A DNA stretch of 64,000 nt from Closterium sp. NIES-65 (taxonomy: Eukaryota; Streptophyta; Zygnematophyceae; Desmidiales; Closteriaceae), in NCBI GenBank assembly GCA_948144175.1, contig CANXME010002068.1, forward strand, positions 2,356,001 through 2,420,000, in the 5' to 3' direction. Every line of letters begins with the position of its first letter. The stretch's first letter is position 1. The notes below the pieces were generated by a model. It searched no databases and was not told the DNA's origin. It saw only the letters and a list, made by a program, of their open reading frames with translations. Shown here in pieces: positions 62,004-64,000 of this stretch. A program made the translations under genes and the position numbers.

Positions 62004-63593
62004 GTGTCCGTACTGCTTACCCGTGAGGGAGACCCGTATGCACTTGACATCCCGACTCCGCGCTCTTACGCGGAGGCGATAGAGGGTCCCTACTCCTCTC
62101 AGTGGCAGGCAGCTATGGACGCAGAGATGGCTTCCTGGAAGTCCACAGGCACATACGTTGACGAGGTTCCCCCGCCTGGGGCGAACATCGTCAGTGGTAT
62201 GAGGATCTTCAAGGCGCGGTACGCGGCTCGTGGCTTTAGTCAGCGGCAGGGAGTTGACTACTTTCAAACCTTCTCTCCCACCCCAAAGATGACCACTCTT
62301 CGGGTGCTACTGCACATAGCCGCTCAGCGCGACTACGAGCTTCACTCTCTTGACTTCAGCACTGCTTTCTTGCAGGGTAGCCTGCATGAGGAGATCTGGC
62401 TGCGCCGCCCACCTGGCTTCACTGGGACTTTTCCTCCTGGCACCCAGTGGAGCCTCCAGCGGCCAGTCTACGGTCTCCGCCAGGCATTGCGTGAGTGGCA
62501 CGACACACTGAGGACTACGCTTGCGGCTCTTGGGTTTGCTCCCTCTACTGCCGACCCGTCGCTGTTTCTGCGCACCGACACTTCTTTGCCGCCGTTCTAC
62601 ATCCTCGTGTACGTCGACGACTTGGTCTTTGCCACTGCTGACACTGGTGGACTCGTCCACGTGAAGTCCGAGCTGCAGAAGAGACACACATGCACAGACC
62701 TGGGTGAATTGCAAAGCTACCTTGGCTTGCAGATCACCCGTGACAGAGCACGCCGCACCATTACCCTGACTCAGTCACACATGGTGCAGCAGGTCCTTCA
62801 GCGCTTCGGCTTCACGTACTCCTCGCCTCAGGCCACTCCTCTGCCTACTCGCCACTCGCTCTCAGCTCTGCCTTCGGATCAGTCCGTAGAGTCGAGTGGC
62901 CCGTACCCAGAGCTTGTTGGCTGCCTCATGTACCTGATGACCTGCACACGACCTGACCTTGCATACCCTCTTAGCATCTTGGCACGCTATGTTGCTCCTG
63001 GGAGACACCGACCAGAGCACATGGCTGCAGCTAAGAGGGTGTTGCGCTACTTGTGCTATACGTCGGGCATGGGGCTAGTGCTTGGAGGGCAGAGTCCAGT
63101 AGTCCTCACTGGGCACGCAGACGCTTCTTGGGCTGGTGACCAGGCTATGCAGCGGTCGTCACAGGGTTACACCTTCAGCCCCGGTTCAGGCTTTGTTTTG
63201 TGGCGGGCTACTCGCTCGTCTTCTGTTCTTGGCTCCACTTGTGAGGCTGAGATCTACGCCGGGGCCATGGCTGCAAAAGAGCTTCACTGGCTCACCTACC
63301 TGCTGACTGACCTCGGAGAGCCGCCTCGTTCTCCTCCAGTGCTGTACGTAGACAACAAGGCCATGCTGGCCTTGTGTCGAGAGCAGAGACTGGAGCACAG
63401 AACGAAGCACGTTGCTCTTCGCTACTTCCTTGCCCGTGCGCTCCAGCAGCGTGGTCATCTACGTCTTGCGTACGTGGCCTCTGAGGCCAACACTGCTCAT
63501 ATCTTTACCAAGGCACTTGCGCCTTGTGATCATCAGCGCTTCTGTACTCAGCTGGGTCTTGTGCCTGCCTTGCCTCACTTGCACACCTCTTGA
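62004..63593 (+). pseudogene. RT and RNase H of element J
   Basis: A 529-codon open frame through to the natural end LPHLHTS. RT has a small in-frame deletion: IVSGMRIFKARYAARGF lacks about 14 residues present in E (FRVKRPPGSPPIF). LDFSTAFLQGSLHEE, LVYVDDLVFATADT, LGLQITRDRAR are intact; RNase H has LTGHADASW, STCEAEIYAGAMA, LYVDNKAMLALC and FTKALAPCDHQRF. Longest uninterrupted RT-RNase H here. Confidence 0.93.
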
Positions 63594-63736
63594 CCTTGCT
63601 TGTACCGTTACGTATATATATACGCCTGCTCTTGCTTGTCTAGCCTTTTATATATATGTGTACTCCTACATGTGAACTCGCCTTGTGGCCTTGACCTTGT
63701 GCTCGGAATGTGTGGTGACGTTGTGATCCACCCTGG

Positions 63737-63824
63737 CTAGTGAACCCCTTCTTTGCCTAAACTGTTTCTTGCCTAGCTAGGGCTTTCCTAGCTATGGCTC
63801 CTACTTCTGCCTCCTTTTTTCACA
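63737..63824 (+). repeat. Partial 3' LTR of the outer J element
   Basis: Matches the last 88 bases of 56697-56872. The PPT and LTR start are lost at a junction CCCTGG/CTAGTG. Confidence 0.85.
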
Positions 63825-63885
63825 TACTGAGCAAACAACGAGGCCTAGGGATAATATAGCAAAGCTAGCTAGGCCGAGGTCGCGG

Positions 63886-64000
63886 ATGATAAGAAACGAA
63901 GAATGAATGCATTGAGCAGAATGAGGAGTACAAGTAGTAAACCCTAAAGTATTGTACCCCATATGAATTGCCCCACTACAGCCTACACAGACTATAGCAT
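63886..64000. repeat. LTR cut by the window end
   Basis: TGATAAGAAACGAAGAATG... with TACCCCATATG and CCCCACTACAGCCTAC, similar to the LTR at 34169-34294. No PBS lies left of it, so it is the 3' LTR of a minus-strand element to the right, or a solo LTR. Confidence 0.7.

Larger units (their letters stand above)
56697..63824 (+). mobile_element. Ty1/copia element J in a composite LTR shell
   Basis: Outer 5' LTR 56697-56872 (176 bp), PBS and GC hairpins; then a second 5' LTR (57119-57246) of element E's family with its own PBS, leader and Gag-Pol; the 3' end is only the last 88 bases of an outer-type LTR (63737-63824). Flanks TACTA and TACTG resemble a 5-bp duplication. Best read as an E-like element inserted into another element, followed by a deletion that removed the inner 3' LTR. 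Confidence 0.85.

Overview
This window looks like nuclear DNA of a green plant-lineage organism. The only host gene is an intron-rich, plastid-targeted double-domain co-chaperonin (CPN20 type) at 35123-37554. Nearly everything else is LTR retrotransposon, mostly Ty1/copia, very rich in G and C, with plant-type primer-binding sites complementary to initiator tRNA-Met. I would guess a streptophyte alga such as a zygnematophyte (Closterium-like), but nothing in the sequence fixes the species.

Layout. 1-7282: copia element A (+, 1.09-kb LTRs) with a reversed LTR of its own family inside its RNase H region. A sits in copia B (-, 7283-10778), which sits in the RT of copia C (+, 10779-12280). 12426-13991: non-autonomous element NA1 with 132-bp LTRs. 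14158-17323: Ty3/gypsy remnant D, split by a non-autonomous minus-strand element (TRIM1, 14933-16690, target duplication GAAAT). 17440-24791: copia E (-), the best preserved element: 128-bp LTRs differing at one base, target duplication ATACG, and a 1582-codon Gag-Pol frame ended by one TAG. 25198-34294: a TRIM fragment, then 5' half of copia F (+) fused head to head with copia G (-). 34712-37779: host gene island. 37780-52700: a nest of a minus-strand element, copia H, a solo LTR, a hAT-type MITE and copia I. 52701-56693: fragments, a gypsy gag, non-autonomous elements NA2/NA3/NA4 and a hairpin-bearing repeat. 56697-63824: copia J (+). The last 115 bases begin another LTR.

How the parts relate. 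C, E, F, G, H, I and J are one clade: LTRs of about 117-142 bp; Gag ending in an unusual C-x13-C-x3-H-x4-C finger after a poly-glycine stretch; a collagen-like Gly/Ala/Glu/Pro linker between integrase and RT; and near-identical 3' ends. The non-autonomous elements carry no protein but keep the same termini: the PBS, leader hairpins, a 3' stem-loop and a polypurine tract that is itself one arm of a hairpin. The leader stems change sequence between elements yet stay paired. I regard these shared structured RNA ends, probably used to mobilise the non-autonomous elements in trans, as the most interesting possibly undescribed system here. The second point of note is a 22-bp tandem repeat that copies the 5' splice site of CPN20 intron 3 five times.
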